64,000 nt of DNA from FEN-1297 sp963710735 (GCA_963710735.1 CAVQBN010000022.1:90301-154300); one strand, 5' to 3'. Counted from the stretch's first letter, positions 7,706-18,972 are shown. Numbers and translations are program-made. Notes: a model not told the origin generated them from the letters alone.

Positions 7706-9472
7706 ATGGACAAAAAGTTTTTAAATCAGCTTTTCCTTCTATCACTGCTTCTTATATTGTCAATCAATTATCTTTATGCACAAACAGTAAAATTTAAATT
7801 AATAGAAACGAGCGATGTGCATGGTTCACTTTTCCCTTATGACTTTAAAGACAATAAAGATATAAATACTTCTTTAGCACAAATCTATACTTATGTAAAA
7901 GAAGAACGAGCAAAGAAAGACCAGGCTGTAATATTATTAGATGATGGTGATATACTCCAGGGGCAGCCGGTTGTTTATTATTATAATTTTGAAAAAACAA
8001 ATGTTCCTCATATTTGTGCACAGGTTATGAATTACATGAAATATGATGTCGGTACTGTCGGCAATCATGATATTGAACCGGGGCATCCTGTTTATGATAA
8101 AATTAAAAAAGAATTCAAATTTCCCTGGCTCGCTGCTAATGCGGTGAACACAAAAACAAACCAGCCGTATTTTAAGCCATACACTATCCTCCACAAAAAC
8201 GGAATTAAAATTGCAGTACTTGGTATGATTACTCCGGCTATTCCTAATTGGCTTCCTCAAGATATTTGGAAAGGAATAGTTTTTAAAGATATGGTGGAGA
8301 CTGCACAAAAATGGATGAAGATAATTAAAGAAAAAGAAAAGCCTGGTTTGATAGTTGGTTTATTTCATTCAGGCCCTGAAGATGAGAATAAACTTTATGG
8401 TGAAGGGGAAAATGATTTGGAGAATGCATCAAGACTTGTTGCTGAAAAAGTTCCGGGTTTCGATGTTGTATTTGCCGGTCATGATCATAAAGTGTGGAAT
8501 TTCTTTGTGAAAAATAGCGAAGGAAAGAATGTTCTAATTGTTGATCCCGCTAATGCTGCCAGGCATGCAGCTGTTGCGGATATTACAATGAAGTATGATA
8601 AAGCCGAACATTCGTGGACAAAAGATATAAAGGGTGAAATAATAGACAGTAAAAATTATGAACCTGACCAGGGTTATATGAAAAAGTTCGCGCCGGCTAT
8701 AAAGGAAGTTAAAGAATATGTATCAAAACCAATAGGAACATTTACAAAAACCATTTCAACCCGTGAATCATTATTCGGTGATTCTCCTTTTGTAGATCTT
8801 ATTCAAAGGATACAGCTTCAATTAACACATGCAGATGTTTCCTTTGCCGCACCTCTTTCGTTTAATGCTGATATTAAAAAAGGGACTATATATGTAAGTG
8901 ATATGTTTAATCTATACAAATATGAAAATCTGCTTTATACCATGGAGCTAACCGGACAAGAAATTAAAGATTATCTTGAATATTCTTACGGTAATTGGTT
9001 TAATCAAATGAGTAATGAAGATGATAACCTTCTAAAATTTTCCGTTGACGCAAATGGAAAAGTAATTTTAACTAACGGCATGGGTAAACTTGCTGGACGC
9101 TATTATAATTTTTCTTCTGCCGCAGGCATCAATTATACAGTAGATGTTTCTAAACCAGCCGGAGAAAGAATCACAATTACTTCAATGTCTGATGGGAAAC
9201 CTTTTGATTTTAATAAAAAATATACAGTTGCTGTAAACTCATATCGCGGTAACGGCGGCGGCGGACTTTTAACCGAGGGTGCAAAAATTCCGCATGACCA
9301 GCTTGCCGGAAGAGTAATTCATTCTACTCAAAAAGATCTGCGTTATTATTTAATGAAATGGATTGAAGAAAAGAAAACAGTTACTCCGGAAATTTTAAAT
9401 AATTGGAAAGTTATTCCTACTGAATGGTGGAAAAAAGCCAAAGAAAAAGACTACAAACTTTTATTCCATTAA
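7706..9472 (+). CDS. Secreted 5'-nucleotidase / 2',3'-cyclic phosphodiesterase family enzyme
   Basis: This 588-residue protein has a signal peptide (about 1-25, ending YLYAQT). The N-terminal metallophosphoesterase domain shows DVHG, DDGDILQGQ, GNHD, a lone histidine in LFHSG and GHDH, which are the dinuclear metal ligands. The C-terminal substrate-binding domain (about 340-560) includes NSYRGNGGGGLL. This is the UshA/CpdB/YfkN architecture, which hydrolyses nucleotides or cyclic nucleotides in the periplasm for phosphate and nucleoside scavenging. I cannot choose the substrate from sequence. It is followed 54 bases later by a cargo protein gene in the same direction. Confidence 0.9.
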   Translation: MDKKFLNQLFLLSLLLILSINYLYAQTVKFKLIETSDVHGSLFPYDFKDNKDINTSLAQIYTYVKEERAKKDQAVILLDDGDILQGQPVVYYYNFEKTNVPHICAQVMNYMKYDVGTVGNHDIEPGHPVYDKIKKEFKFPWLAANAVNTKTNQPYFKPYTILHKNGIKIAVLGMITPAIPNWLPQDIWKGIVFKDMVETAQKWMKIIKEKEKPGLIVGLFHSGPEDENKLYGEGENDLENASRLVAEKVPGFDVVFAGHDHKVWNFFVKNSEGKNVLIVDPANAARHAAVADITMKYDKAEHSWTKDIKGEIIDSKNYEPDQGYMKKFAPAIKEVKEYVSKPIGTFTKTISTRESLFGDSPFVDLIQRIQLQLTHADVSFAAPLSFNADIKKGTIYVSDMFNLYKYENLLYTMELTGQEIKDYLEYSYGNWFNQMSNEDDNLLKFSVDANGKVILTNGMGKLAGRYYNFSSAAGINYTVDVSKPAGERITITSMSDGKPFDFNKKYTVAVNSYRGNGGGGLLTEGAKIPHDQLAGRVIHSTQKDLRYYLMKWIEEKKTVTPEILNNWKVIPTEWWKKAKEKDYKLLFH

Positions 9473-9526
9473 TTTTATAATTCAGAGAAATTGAAATTAT
9501 GCTCCAATAAAATGGAGAGCAGCTAT

Positions 9527-11197
9527 ATGAACCGAAGTTTTAAAATATTAATTTTTATCAGCGCATTATTATTTACGGCCTCAACAATCAAGGCTCAAAC
9601 CAATACTGTAGGACTTATCTTAAACGATTCTGCAAAGTCATTTAATGGATATACTCTCTTTTCACCGATTCCTTCAACCAATACTTATTTGATTGATAAC
9701 AAAGGATATTTGATTCATGAATGGACGAGCCAATACAGGCCGGCACAGTCTGTAATGCTTTTACCTGATGGAAATCTTCTAAGACCTGCTATAATTCAGA
9801 GCGGTAATATATTTTTAGCCGGCGGTGCCGGAGGCAGGGTTGAAAAATATGACTGGAACGGAAACCTTATTTGGTCTTTCGATTATTATTCTGCAGAACA
9901 TTGTACACACCATGATGTTGAATATCTTCCAAACGGAGATGTCCTTATGATTGCCTGGGAGAATAAAAGTTATGCCGAAGCTATTGCTGCGGGAAGAAAC
10001 CCTTCAAGATTAGATACGGCTCTTTGGCCCGGAGAGATTATTGAAGTTAAACCAATAGGAAGTTCAGGCGGGGATATTGTATGGCAATGGCATTCATGGG
10101 ATCATTTAATTCAGGACTTTGATTCTACAAAAGCTAATTACGGTGATGTATCGAAACACCCGGAATTAATAGATATTAATTATGGTTCTACTATAGAAGA
10201 TTGGCTACACATAAATTCGATACGCTATAACCCTGAAAGAGATGAAATACTATTGAGTGCTCATAATTTCAGCGAGATTTGGGTAATAGATCATTCAACA
10301 ACTACTGCCGAGGCTGCCGGACATTCCGGCGGTAGAGAAGGAAAAGGCGGAGACTTATTATACCGTTGGGGCAATCCTCAAGCATATCGTGCCGGAACAG
10401 CAGCGGATCAAAAACTATTTAGTCAACATGATGCCCGATGGATTGATTCCGGGCTGGTGGGCCAGGGAGATTTTTTAATTTTTAATAATGATCATGGGGC
10501 ACCGCCTAATGCCTATTCAACTGTTGATGAAATTACCCCGCCTATAAATTCTAACGGTGATTATTATATAGATTCTACAGGGCAATACGGACCTAATTTT
10601 TTAACATGGAGTTATGAGGCGTCACCACCTGTTTCATTCTATGCAAGAAATATTTCGGGGGAGGAAAGGCTTCCGAACGGAAATACTTTGATTTGCGACG
10701 GTACGGCGGGTAGATTTTTTGAATTAGATAATTCAGAAAATATAGTATGGGAATATGTAAATCCTGTAACACGCAACGGAATACTAACTCAGGGAGATGC
10801 GCCTTCTTTTAATCTGGTTTTCAAAATTTACCGATACTCTCCTCAATATTCCGGTTTAGCTGGAAAAGATCTTTCTGAAAAAGGTAAAATTGAATTATAT
10901 CCTTCAGGTATTAAAGATCAATTTTTAATTCCTTCCCGTTTCATGTTAGGACAAAATTATCCGAACCCGTTCAATCCTGCAACTACTTTTAAATATGAAG
11001 TTCCTAAAGCAAGTTTTGTTACGATAAAAGTTTATAACATTTTAGGAAATGAAGTAGCAGCACTGGTTAATGAAGAGAAAGCCCGTGGAATATATAATGT
11101 CAAGTTTAATGGAGTGAATTTATCAAGCGGGATATATTTTTATAATATGCATGCCGGCAATTTTACAGAAACAAAAAAAATGATTCTGATGAAATAA
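9527..11197 (+). CDS. Arylsulfotransferase (ASST)-like secreted protein with type IX sorting domain
   Basis: I chose the ATG at 9527, which gives 556 residues, a clean signal peptide (MNRSFKILIFIS to about residue 24) and a GGAG ribosome site. A longer TTG-started frame begins at 9491. The body has beta-propeller signatures of the ASST family, such as LLPDGNLL, VEKYDWNGNLIWSF, HHDVEYLPNGDVL and ERLPNGNTLICDG. Related enzymes move sulfate between aryl donors, but the active histidines cannot be assigned here. The last about 85 residues form a type A sorting domain (QNYPNPFNPATTFKYEVP), which directs export by type IX secretion and surface attachment. Confidence 0.85.
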   Translation: MNRSFKILIFISALLFTASTIKAQTNTVGLILNDSAKSFNGYTLFSPIPSTNTYLIDNKGYLIHEWTSQYRPAQSVMLLPDGNLLRPAIIQSGNIFLAGGAGGRVEKYDWNGNLIWSFDYYSAEHCTHHDVEYLPNGDVLMIAWENKSYAEAIAAGRNPSRLDTALWPGEIIEVKPIGSSGGDIVWQWHSWDHLIQDFDSTKANYGDVSKHPELIDINYGSTIEDWLHINSIRYNPERDEILLSAHNFSEIWVIDHSTTTAEAAGHSGGREGKGGDLLYRWGNPQAYRAGTAADQKLFSQHDARWIDSGLVGQGDFLIFNNDHGAPPNAYSTVDEITPPINSNGDYYIDSTGQYGPNFLTWSYEASPPVSFYARNISGEERLPNGNTLICDGTAGRFFELDNSENIVWEYVNPVTRNGILTQGDAPSFNLVFKIYRYSPQYSGLAGKDLSEKGKIELYPSGIKDQFLIPSRFMLGQNYPNPFNPATTFKYEVPKASFVTIKVYNILGNEVAALVNEEKARGIYNVKFNGVNLSSGIYFYNMHAGNFTETKKMILMK

Positions 11198-11291
11198 TAA
11201 TGAAATTTCTTATTTAACGTTTTTTAATTTATTAAATTTGCAAAATTAAATTTTAGATTTTATTAATGTGATAAATAAATCGGAATGAAAA

Positions 11292-12581
11292 ATGAATACG
11301 GAAAAAAGTAATCAACTATTTAATGAAGCAAAAAAATATATTCCTGGTGGTGTAAATTCTCCTGTTAGAGCATTTAAGGCAGTAGGCGGTAATCCTTTAT
11401 TTATTAAAAAAGGCGAAGGTTCAAAAATTTATGATGTGGATGGAAATGAGTTTATAGAATACATCGGCAGCTGGGGACCTCATTTGTTTGGGCATAATCC
11501 TCCCTTTATAAAAGAAGCCTTACTTAAATCAATTGAAAACGGAACGAGTTTCGGCGCACCAACCGAGCTTGAAGTAAGTATGGCAAAGTTAATTACTGAA
11601 TTAGTACCATCGATTGAAATGGTAAGAATGGTAAACAGCGGTACCGAAGCAACTATGAGTGCTGTTCGTACTGCACGCGGATTTACAGGGAAAGAAAAGT
11701 TTATAAAATTTGAAGGATGTTATCATGGCCACGCAGATTATTTTTTAATCAAAGCAGGCTCGGGTGCATTAACATTAGGAATACCAACAAGTCCAGGTGT
11801 AACGAAAGGTAATGCCGCTGATACTCTTTTAGCTGATTACAATGATATAAAATCCGTAAAAGAATTAATTACAAAAAATAAAAATGAAGTAGCTGCTATT
11901 ATTATTGAACCGATTGCAGGTAATATGGGAGTTATGCCTGCTGAAAAAAAATTCTTGCAAGACTTAAGAAATATTTGTAGTGAGGAGAATATTGTTTTAA
12001 TCTTTGATGAAGTTATGAGCGGATTTAGAGTTGCAAAAGGCGGCGCACAGGAATTATACAATATTAAGCCGGATCTAACAACATTCGGCAAGATAATCGG
12101 AGGAGGACTTCCTGTGGGGGCATTTGGCGGAAGAAAAGAGATAATGGAAATGATCGCTCCAAGCGGTCCTGTTTACCAGGCCGGGACATTAAGCGGAAAT
12201 CCTTTGGCAATGGCTGCAGGATTTGCGGCACTTAATTATATTAAATCTCATCCCGAAGTTTATAACCAACTGGAAGAAAAGTCTGCATACCTTGAAAATG
12301 GTTTCAAAGAAAATTTACGTTCTTTGAATAAAAATTATGCAATGAATAGAGTCGGTTCTATGATGACTCTGTTTTTTGTTGAAGAGGAAGTAAAAGATTA
12401 TAAAACTGCGGTTAAGTCTAATACGGTCGCTTACGGTAAGTATTTCAATGAAATGCTTAAGCGGGGAATTTATTTAGCGCCGGCACAATTTGAAGCAGCG
12501 TTTGTTTCTACTGCCCACTCCAAAGAAGATTTGGACAAGACAATTAAAGCTCAATACCAAGCATTAGAATTTACATCCTAA
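11292..12581 (+). CDS. hemL: Glutamate-1-semialdehyde 2,1-aminomutase
   Basis: This 429-residue PLP enzyme converts glutamate-1-semialdehyde to 5-aminolevulinate in C5-pathway heme synthesis. Diagnostic stretches include YIPGGVNSPVRAF, MVRMVNSGTEATMSAVRTAR, KFEGCYHGHAD and TTFGKIIGGGLPVGAFGG, the last holding the PLP lysine. Length is normal for the family. No other heme genes lie beside it, although the multiheme cytochrome upstream implies heme demand. It ends at a two-way terminator shared with the convergent barrel gene. Confidence 0.97.
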   Translation: MNTEKSNQLFNEAKKYIPGGVNSPVRAFKAVGGNPLFIKKGEGSKIYDVDGNEFIEYIGSWGPHLFGHNPPFIKEALLKSIENGTSFGAPTELEVSMAKLITELVPSIEMVRMVNSGTEATMSAVRTARGFTGKEKFIKFEGCYHGHADYFLIKAGSGALTLGIPTSPGVTKGNAADTLLADYNDIKSVKELITKNKNEVAAIIIEPIAGNMGVMPAEKKFLQDLRNICSEENIVLIFDEVMSGFRVAKGGAQELYNIKPDLTTFGKIIGGGLPVGAFGGRKEIMEMIAPSGPVYQAGTLSGNPLAMAAGFAALNYIKSHPEVYNQLEEKSAYLENGFKENLRSLNKNYAMNRVGSMMTLFFVEEEVKDYKTAVKSNTVAYGKYFNEMLKRGIYLAPAQFEAAFVSTAHSKEDLDKTIKAQYQALEFTS

Positions 12582-12586
12582 ATAAA

Positions 12587-12616
12587 AAGGTGACTCAAAT
12601 TTTTTTGAGCCACCTT
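12587..12616. terminator. Bidirectional terminator between hemL and the outer-membrane barrel gene
   Basis: The arms AAGGTGACTCAAA (12587-12599) and TTTGAGCCACCTT (12604-12616) pair with one mismatch around a TTTT loop. T-rich stretches follow in both directions, which suits the convergent gene pair. Confidence 0.75.
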
Positions 12617-12640
12617 CAAACTTTTCAAACTATTCCTATT

Positions 12641-13312
12641 TTACAACATGTTAAGTTTAACACCAACCATTGCCTGGATAGTTAGTATGGACCATTTAAC
12701 ATCGGACATAACATTGGTTAAACCGTAACCAAATGTTAATTGAGGAGCAATAGCAATTCCGTCGGCAACAGGTATATCATAACCGGCCCCTGCTTTAAGT
12801 TCAAATCTTACCTGAGTATCTTTTATTGTGGCTTTTGTTTTTTGAGAAGTAGTTCCATCCTGAAAGGTATACCCGGGGGTTGTAATTTTAATTGTGGTTT
12901 CACCTTCGCTGGAAATATTGAATCCTAAAACAGGCCCCATAACAAAATAGAAATTGGAACGCTTTACACCGAGTTTAAACAATGATTCTATCTGAAAGTA
13001 TGCTAAACTGGCGCTGTAATCAGCGGTATAACTAACGCCTTGTTCAGTGCCTGTTTGAGAGTAAGAACCGCTGCGATTATCATAAAATGCTAATCCTGCA
13101 ATTAAGCCGATATTTTCAGTAAAATTCATATCGGCATATCCGCCTATCATCATACCGAAGCCAGTGCCGCTTTCGGGTAAATCCGAACCGGTGTGCATAT
13201 TAAAATTCATACCTAGTGCCGGCGATAACGATAAACGGAATTGTGCATAGGTAGAAGAAGAAATGAAAAGAACAGATATAAGAAGTGCGAAAATGATGGT
13301 ACCCTTTTTCAT
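12641..13312 (-). CDS. Outer-membrane beta-barrel protein
   Basis: This 223-residue protein has a signal peptide (about 1-23, ending STYAQF). It continues in alternating amphipathic strands separated by short turns, with aromatic residues at strand ends (FGMMIGGYADMNF, IGLIAGLAFYDN, YFVMGPVLGFNI) and a terminal strand ending MVGVKLNML. This fits the small eight-stranded outer-membrane barrel families common in Bacteroidota. Function is unknown. A second barrel gene lies upstream in the same direction. Confidence 0.8.
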   Translation of the reverse strand: MKKGTIIFALLISVLFISSSTYAQFRLSLSPALGMNFNMHTGSDLPESGTGFGMMIGGYADMNFTENIGLIAGLAFYDNRSGSYSQTGTEQGVSYTADYSASLAYFQIESLFKLGVKRSNFYFVMGPVLGFNISSEGETTIKITTPGYTFQDGTTSQKTKATIKDTQVRFELKAGAGYDIPVADGIAIAPQLTFGYGLTNVMSDVKWSILTIQAMVGVKLNML

Positions 13313-13441
13313 AAACTTGCCTCCAAGAAATGTTTGATATAAATATTAAGAACCCCTATTAATTAAATATATGAAGAAGTGAAAATTTTATAACGATACT
13401 TAAATTACTATACTTATAATTTTCTAGAAATTAAAACTATT

Positions 13442-14158
13442 TTACAATCCAAACAATACTCCCAAAGTAAATTGAATTCCACTAGACTTAATTTTGGTAT
13501 TTTGTTCCTGTTGTTGACCGGTATTTGTTTGACCCTTTGAAAGATCAGTAAGGCCCAGTGAATAACGGCCGTCAAAAATAATTGAAACTAAAGGAATTAT
13601 ACTATATTCAACCCCGGCACCGAATACTAAGCCAAATTCGGTCGATGCAGTATTATCTTTATTATCTGTATCTTCAGACATACTTTGGCCAGAATAAGTA
13701 ATGTCCGTTGTAAAAGAAGATGAAAGGTTAAATCCGATTGTCGGTCCTACTTCAGCATATGGTTTAATCGCCGGTAGTGGAATATTAACCCTAATTAGAA
13801 CGGGCACTTCCAAATATTCAAGTTTATAGGAAACTTTCAGATTATCTAATTGAAATTGTTGCCCATTTACATCGAAAGGAATATTATTGCCTTCGATATT
13901 AGCACCCTTTTGGATATATGTAGGTTCAACTTGCAAAGAAACAGGACCAACTAAACCTAATTGAAAAATTCCACCTACCAGTAATACTGTCCTATTGGAA
14001 TTTGACATCCCCGGTAATACTGTGCTTATATCAGGATCAAATGATAAACTCGCAATATTTATTCCCCCTTTGATGCCTAATTTTATAGACTGAGCATTTA
14101 TACAAAAAGCGTAAATTAAAAAAAGAAATACGAATAAAGGAAAAAATGATTTTTTCAT
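13442..14158 (-). CDS. PorT-like outer-membrane beta-barrel protein
   Basis: This 238-residue protein has a signal peptide (about 1-22, ending FCINAQS) and opens with IKLGIKGGINIASLSF, the usual start of PorT-family barrels. Later strands include PVSLQVEPTYIQKGANI, VPVLIRVNIP and IKPYAEVGPTIGFNL, and the protein ends in the strand IQFTLGVLFGL. Some family members act in type IX secretion, but most are uncharacterised, so I do not assign that role. It is separated from the next barrel gene by about 130 bases. Confidence 0.8.
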   Translation of the reverse strand: MKKSFFPLFVFLFLIYAFCINAQSIKLGIKGGINIASLSFDPDISTVLPGMSNSNRTVLLVGGIFQLGLVGPVSLQVEPTYIQKGANIEGNNIPFDVNGQQFQLDNLKVSYKLEYLEVPVLIRVNIPLPAIKPYAEVGPTIGFNLSSSFTTDITYSGQSMSEDTDNKDNTASTEFGLVFGAGVEYSIIPLVSIIFDGRYSLGLTDLSKGQTNTGQQQEQNTKIKSSGIQFTLGVLFGL

Positions 14159-14437
14159 AATCTACCCCTTTAATTCATTTTTTTATGGTTTATTTAGTAA
14201 GAGCCCGCTTTTAAATACAAAAAGAGAAAATGAATAATATTTATTCTTAAATAGTACTGTAAAGAGAATTGATATAGTGCAACATAACTACTGTTGTGTG
14301 TTTTGTCAAGCGAATATTTAAATTTAATATTATTTTATCTGATCACTAATATTTCTTTTAATTATTTCCATTAAATAAAATTAAAATTATCCATAATAAT
14401 ATTTAAATAATTAGATTTTAACTATTTAGAGAATCAA

Positions 14438-17291
14438 ATGAAAAATTCCTTCACAATAAAATTATTACTTCCCGTCTTTTTAATGATCTCGTCATTAAGC
14501 TTTGGGTCAAACAATAGTATCGGCTCAAATACTGGTGTGATTCATAAAGGGTATCTATATTATTTATCAAATACAGTAGTTATTAAACTAAAGAGTGTGC
14601 CGGTCGGTGGATTATTAAAAACTCAAAATGTAACTGCTCAATTAAATTCTGAATTTAAACAATTCAAATTTACTTCATCTTATTCAGTTTTCGGAAATCA
14701 ATCAAATACAACAGCATTTGGATTAAACAAAATTATGTTTGTTAAATATTCAAGTAATGCTGACCCGCAAGTAGTTGCAGGCAAAATAAAAAAAATGAGT
14801 AATATAGAATGGGCAGAACCGAAATATGTAAGAAGAGTAACTTTTACACCAAACGATCCTTTCTTTAATACACAATACAGCCTTAACTTAATTAATGCTG
14901 CTGAAGCCTGGAATATTTCTAAAGGTGATGCGACTGTAGTAATCGGAATTGTAGATACCGGAGTTGATTGGAAGCATCCTGATTTGTACGCAAACATCTG
15001 GCATAATCCTACATGGCAGAACGACGCAGCAACCACACCTGGCGATTCCATCGGCTGGGATTTCGGCGGATTAACAGGAACACCCGATAATAATCCTATG
15101 GAAGATAAGCCCTTCCACGGTACAGCTGTTGCTGGTGTAGCATCCGCAGTAACCAATAATAATTACGGAATTGCAGGAATAGGTTATAATTGCAAAATTA
15201 TGCCTGTTAAAGCAGCACAAGGTAATATCACAGATGCCAGTGGAAATCCTTATATAGTTTACGGCTTTGAAGGAATAATGTACGCAGTTGATCACGGTGC
15301 AAAAGTAGTTAATTGCAGCTGGGGAGGAGGAGGTTATTCTAATTATGAGCAGTCTGTTGTTGATTACGCTCTTTCAAAGGGAACATTAATTGTTGCTGCG
15401 GCAGGTAATGATAATTCGAATGAAGATTTTTATCCGGCATCTTACAAAGGAGTATTGGCAGTTGCAGCAACAGATCAAAATGATGTAAGAGCAAGTTTTT
15501 CTAATTATGCTGCAAATGTTTCCGTTTGTGCACCGGGAGTTAGTATTTATTCCACATTCGATACACTTTCTTTTTCTAACGTTAGACGGAACATCATTTT
15601 CATCTCCTTTAACAGCAGGACTTGCCGGCTTAGTCTTTTCGCATTTCCCAAGTTATACACCCGAACAGGTTGCTCAGCAAATAAGAGTTAATAGTGATGA
15701 TATATATTCTAAAAATTCTTCTCAATATCAATATCTTTTAGGCAGTGGCAGAATTGATGCTTACAAAGCATTAGCCGATTCAAATTCAGAAGCAGTGAGA
15801 GCTACAAATGTTGTTTTTTCAGATGCAGCACCAGGCGGCAACGGCAACAATATTTTTGAACCGGGAGAAACTATTTCAGTTAAAGCTGAATTTATGAATT
15901 ATTTAAAACCGGTTAATAATCTTAGCGTATCTTTGGTAAGTTTAAATTCTTATTCAACAGTTGTAAACGGAAGTTTTAATGTTAATAACGTGGCAACTCT
16001 GGATTCTTTCAGCAACGCAGCTTCACAATTTACTTTTAAAATTTCCAATTCGGTTCCTTACGATGCAAAGTTAAATTTTATTTTAAATTATTCTGACGGC
16101 AGCTATTCGGATTTTCAATTAATTAGCGTTACGGTCAATCCGTCTTATGTAACCCAATCGGGTAATAATATTACACTTACTATAAATAGCAAAGGCAATT
16201 ATGGTTTCAATGATTATCCGACTAATCTGCAGGGGCAAGGGTTTGAATATTCCGGCGGGCCAAATTTATTATTTGAAGGTGCTCTGATAACCGGCGATTC
16301 TCCTACCAATATTTCCGATGCTGCGCGAGGCTCAGATCAAAACTTTGAAGATACGTCATTTAATGTTTTGCAGCATATTGCATTAAAGGTACCAGGGCCA
16401 ATCACTGCACAGCAAACAATAGGTATGTTTAACGATGACAATGCAGGCAGTACTAAAATGGGTGTAACAACAAAATTCCAGTCGTACACATATTCAAATT
16501 CTCCCAATCAGAATTTCATAATTCTTCGTTATGATTTTACAAACAGTACCAGCTCAACAATATCTAATTATTATGCGGGAGTATTTTTCGACTGGGATAT
16601 GGTTGAAGCATCCGGCGACAGTGATTATACTGCTTACGATACAACAGGAAATTTAGGCTATGTTTATCACGTGGGCGGAAACCCGAATACATGGGTCGGC
16701 ACTGCTTTAATTTCTTCAAATAATTACGGCTATTTCGGAATATTAAATGACGGTTCCGATGGAGGAATAAATATTTACGATGGTTTTACTCCTGCGGAAA
16801 AATGGCAGGCAATATCCAATGGTATTGGTAAACCACAGGCAGGCCCCGGTGATATTTCAGAAGTTACTTCTTCAGGCCCATACACTATAGCTCCCGGCCA
16901 GACAATTGATGTCGCGTTTGTAATTGCAGCCGGAAATAATATAAATGATTTGAGGACAAGTGTTGCCAGTGCGAGATCCGCATATCAAAATATTATTACT
17001 GATGTGAAAAATGAAAAGGCTGTAGTATATTCGTTTAACTTATCGCAGAATTATCCGAATCCGTTTAATCCTACTACAACTATAAAATATCAAATTGCAA
17101 AAGCCGGATTTGTAACTTTAAAAGTATATAACATTTTAGGTAAAGAAGTTGCAACACTCGTAAATGAAGAAAAGCAGCCCGGCAATTATTATGCAGATTT
17201 TAACGGCAGTGGTTTGTCATCTGGAATATATTTTTATAGAATAAGCTCTGGGAGTTTTATAAGTACCAAGAAAATGATTCTGCTGAAATAA
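14438..17291 (+). pseudogene. Subtilisin-like S8 peptidase with type IX sorting domain, broken by one single-base insertion
   Basis: With one extra base removed this is a secreted protease of about 950 residues. The first frame holds a signal peptide, an N-terminal propeptide-like domain (about 45-130) and the catalytic aspartate (GIVDTGVDWKHPDL) and histidine (HGTAVAGVAS). The second frame holds the catalytic serine (LDGTSFSSPLTAGLAGL), long beta-rich domains and the terminal sorting domain (QNYPNPFNPTTTIKYQI). The break lies near the T5 run 15571-15575; deleting one T joins LSF to LTLDGTS. All three catalytic residues and both ends are intact, so an assembly error is likely. The role would be extracellular or surface proteolysis. 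Confidence 0.88.
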
Positions 17292-17625
17292 TACTAAATA
17301 GTACATAGATTAAAAAAACCGGGTATAATTTTTCGCCACTTTGCGGCAGAGGATTAATAATTTTCAATTGTGATACTTCGCTGCTTGCGGCAATGCAGTT
17401 CATTAATTATACTTCTCACCAATATATAGTATGCTACCCAAATAGATGGCTTTTTCTTATAATTTTGTAGATTCTTTATAAAAACTACTTATTTGGAGAG
17501 TGCTTTTTTAAAATTATTCTAAATAGTTTAAAAGAAATTCTTGAGGGAAATATACTGTAATCCTGATTGCTATCTTTTTTCATATTCAATTAATTAAACA
17601 CTTTAAATAATTAAGAGGGAAGGTT
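17292..17625. other. Gene-free stretch of 334 bases
   Basis: This lies between the subtilase and the next cargo gene. It is AT-rich with a brief less AT-rich patch near 17330-17400. I see no ORF, strong hairpin or repeat. It probably carries the promoter of the downstream gene. Confidence 0.5.
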
Positions 17626-18972
17626 ATGAAAAAATTATTTACTTCTTTGTCTATTATCCTTTTGTTTTCTATCGCATTAATAGCACAGCCCGTAGTGAAC
17701 GGCGACTTGTCAGATGCACAATATACAACTATAGCAACCAAAGCGAACTCCAATAATGGTTTCGGTTCTGCAATAGATGTAAGCAAGATTGTTTATTATG
17801 CTGATGATGCTAACTCAATGCTTTACATTGGGGTAGTCGGAAAACTGGATGTAACAAATAATAATGCTATAGGAGTTTGGCTAAATGTTACCGGTACGGG
17901 TTCTCCAACAGGCGTAACAGCTGGGACTAGTTTAGGCTTTTCTGGCGGAGGAAGTTATATGTCGGGTGGCGGTACTAATCAAAACTTTAAGGCTGATTTT
18001 GAAGTTGATTATATGTTCGCTTTTAATCCTGGAAACGGTTCTTCAAGCGTATATTGGGATGCTTCAAAATTAATCGGTGGGAATACTGCTGAGTATCAAG
18101 GTAGCTGCGATCAAAGCGGTACAACTGCGACTAACGGTAGTGCTGCCGGAGGAATTTTTACACAGAACAGCATTTCTTTTGCATTTAATAATGGTGGCGG
18201 TGCAAATCAAGGTCTGGAGATGGCAATTCCTTTTTCAGAAATTGGTGCAACATCAGCTATGAGCATTCAAGCATTTGCATTTGTAGTCAGTAGTGATGGT
18301 TATTTTTCTGATGTTACTGTCCCTGGTGATATAACAGGAGGAAGTTTGGGTTATAATCCGGATTTTAGCACTCTCTCAGGTGGTCTATTTCACTCTGATC
18401 CTGTTGCTCCGCTTCCCGTCGAACTTACATCTTTTACAGCATCAACAAATGCAAAGACAGTAGAGTTAAAATGGAACACTGCTACTGAGTTAAACAATTT
18501 CGGATTTAATGTTGAACGTAAAACAGAAAATACCGCCTGGGCAAAAATAGGATTTGTGCACGGCAGCGGAAACAGCAACTCACCTAATGAGTATTCTTTC
18601 ATAGATAAATCGGTAAGTACGGGTAAGTATTCATATCGTTTAAAACAAATAGACAATAACGGAGATTATAAATATTCAAAAGTAGTAGAAGTAAACTTTG
18701 GATTCCCTGCTGCTTACACGCTTGATCAAAACTATCCTAACCCGTTTAATCCAAGTACAATTATCAGTTATTCACTTCCGCAGGGTGCAAACGTAAAACT
18801 GGTAATTTATAATTCCCTGGGCCAGGAACTGAGTACATTGATAAATAAGTTTGAGAATGCGGGAATACATAATGTAAACTTCAATGCATCAAACTTGACA
18901 AGCGGTATGTATTTTTACAAACTTGAAGCAGGCAGCTTTTCACAAGTTAAGAAGATGATCTTTTTGAAGTAA
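17626..18972 (+). CDS. Secreted CBM9/DOMON-like protein with type IX sorting domain
   Basis: This 448-residue protein has a signal peptide (about 1-21, ending LIAQP). The N-terminal domain begins VNGDLSDAQYTTIATK, resembling the opening of family 9 carbohydrate-binding or DOMON-type domains, and is rich in glycine and asparagine. A fibronectin-like linker domain follows (PLPVELTSFTAS, then NNFGFNVERK). The last about 80 residues are a type A sorting domain (DQNYPNPFNPSTIISYSLP). No catalytic motif is visible. It is presumably surface-bound and perhaps carbohydrate-binding, which is inference. It has a clear AGAGGGAAGG ribosome site. Confidence 0.75.
   Translation: MKKLFTSLSIILLFSIALIAQPVVNGDLSDAQYTTIATKANSNNGFGSAIDVSKIVYYADDANSMLYIGVVGKLDVTNNNAIGVWLNVTGTGSPTGVTAGTSLGFSGGGSYMSGGGTNQNFKADFEVDYMFAFNPGNGSSSVYWDASKLIGGNTAEYQGSCDQSGTTATNGSAAGGIFTQNSISFAFNNGGGANQGLEMAIPFSEIGATSAMSIQAFAFVVSSDGYFSDVTVPGDITGGSLGYNPDFSTLSGGLFHSDPVAPLPVELTSFTASTNAKTVELKWNTATELNNFGFNVERKTENTAWAKIGFVHGSGNSNSPNEYSFIDKSVSTGKYSYRLKQIDNNGDYKYSKVVEVNFGFPAAYTLDQNYPNPFNPSTIISYSLPQGANVKLVIYNSLGQELSTLINKFENAGIHNVNFNASNLTSGMYFYKLEAGSFSQVKKMIFLK

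Noticed and set aside
9491..9526. TTG start giving a longer ASST-like protein
   Set aside because: It would bury the signal peptide behind 12 polar residues. ATG 9527 has a good ribosome site.
13395..13441. TTTCTAGAAA palindrome downstream of the PorT-like gene
   Set aside because: It is only ten bases in AT-rich sequence without a T tract and is compatible with chance.
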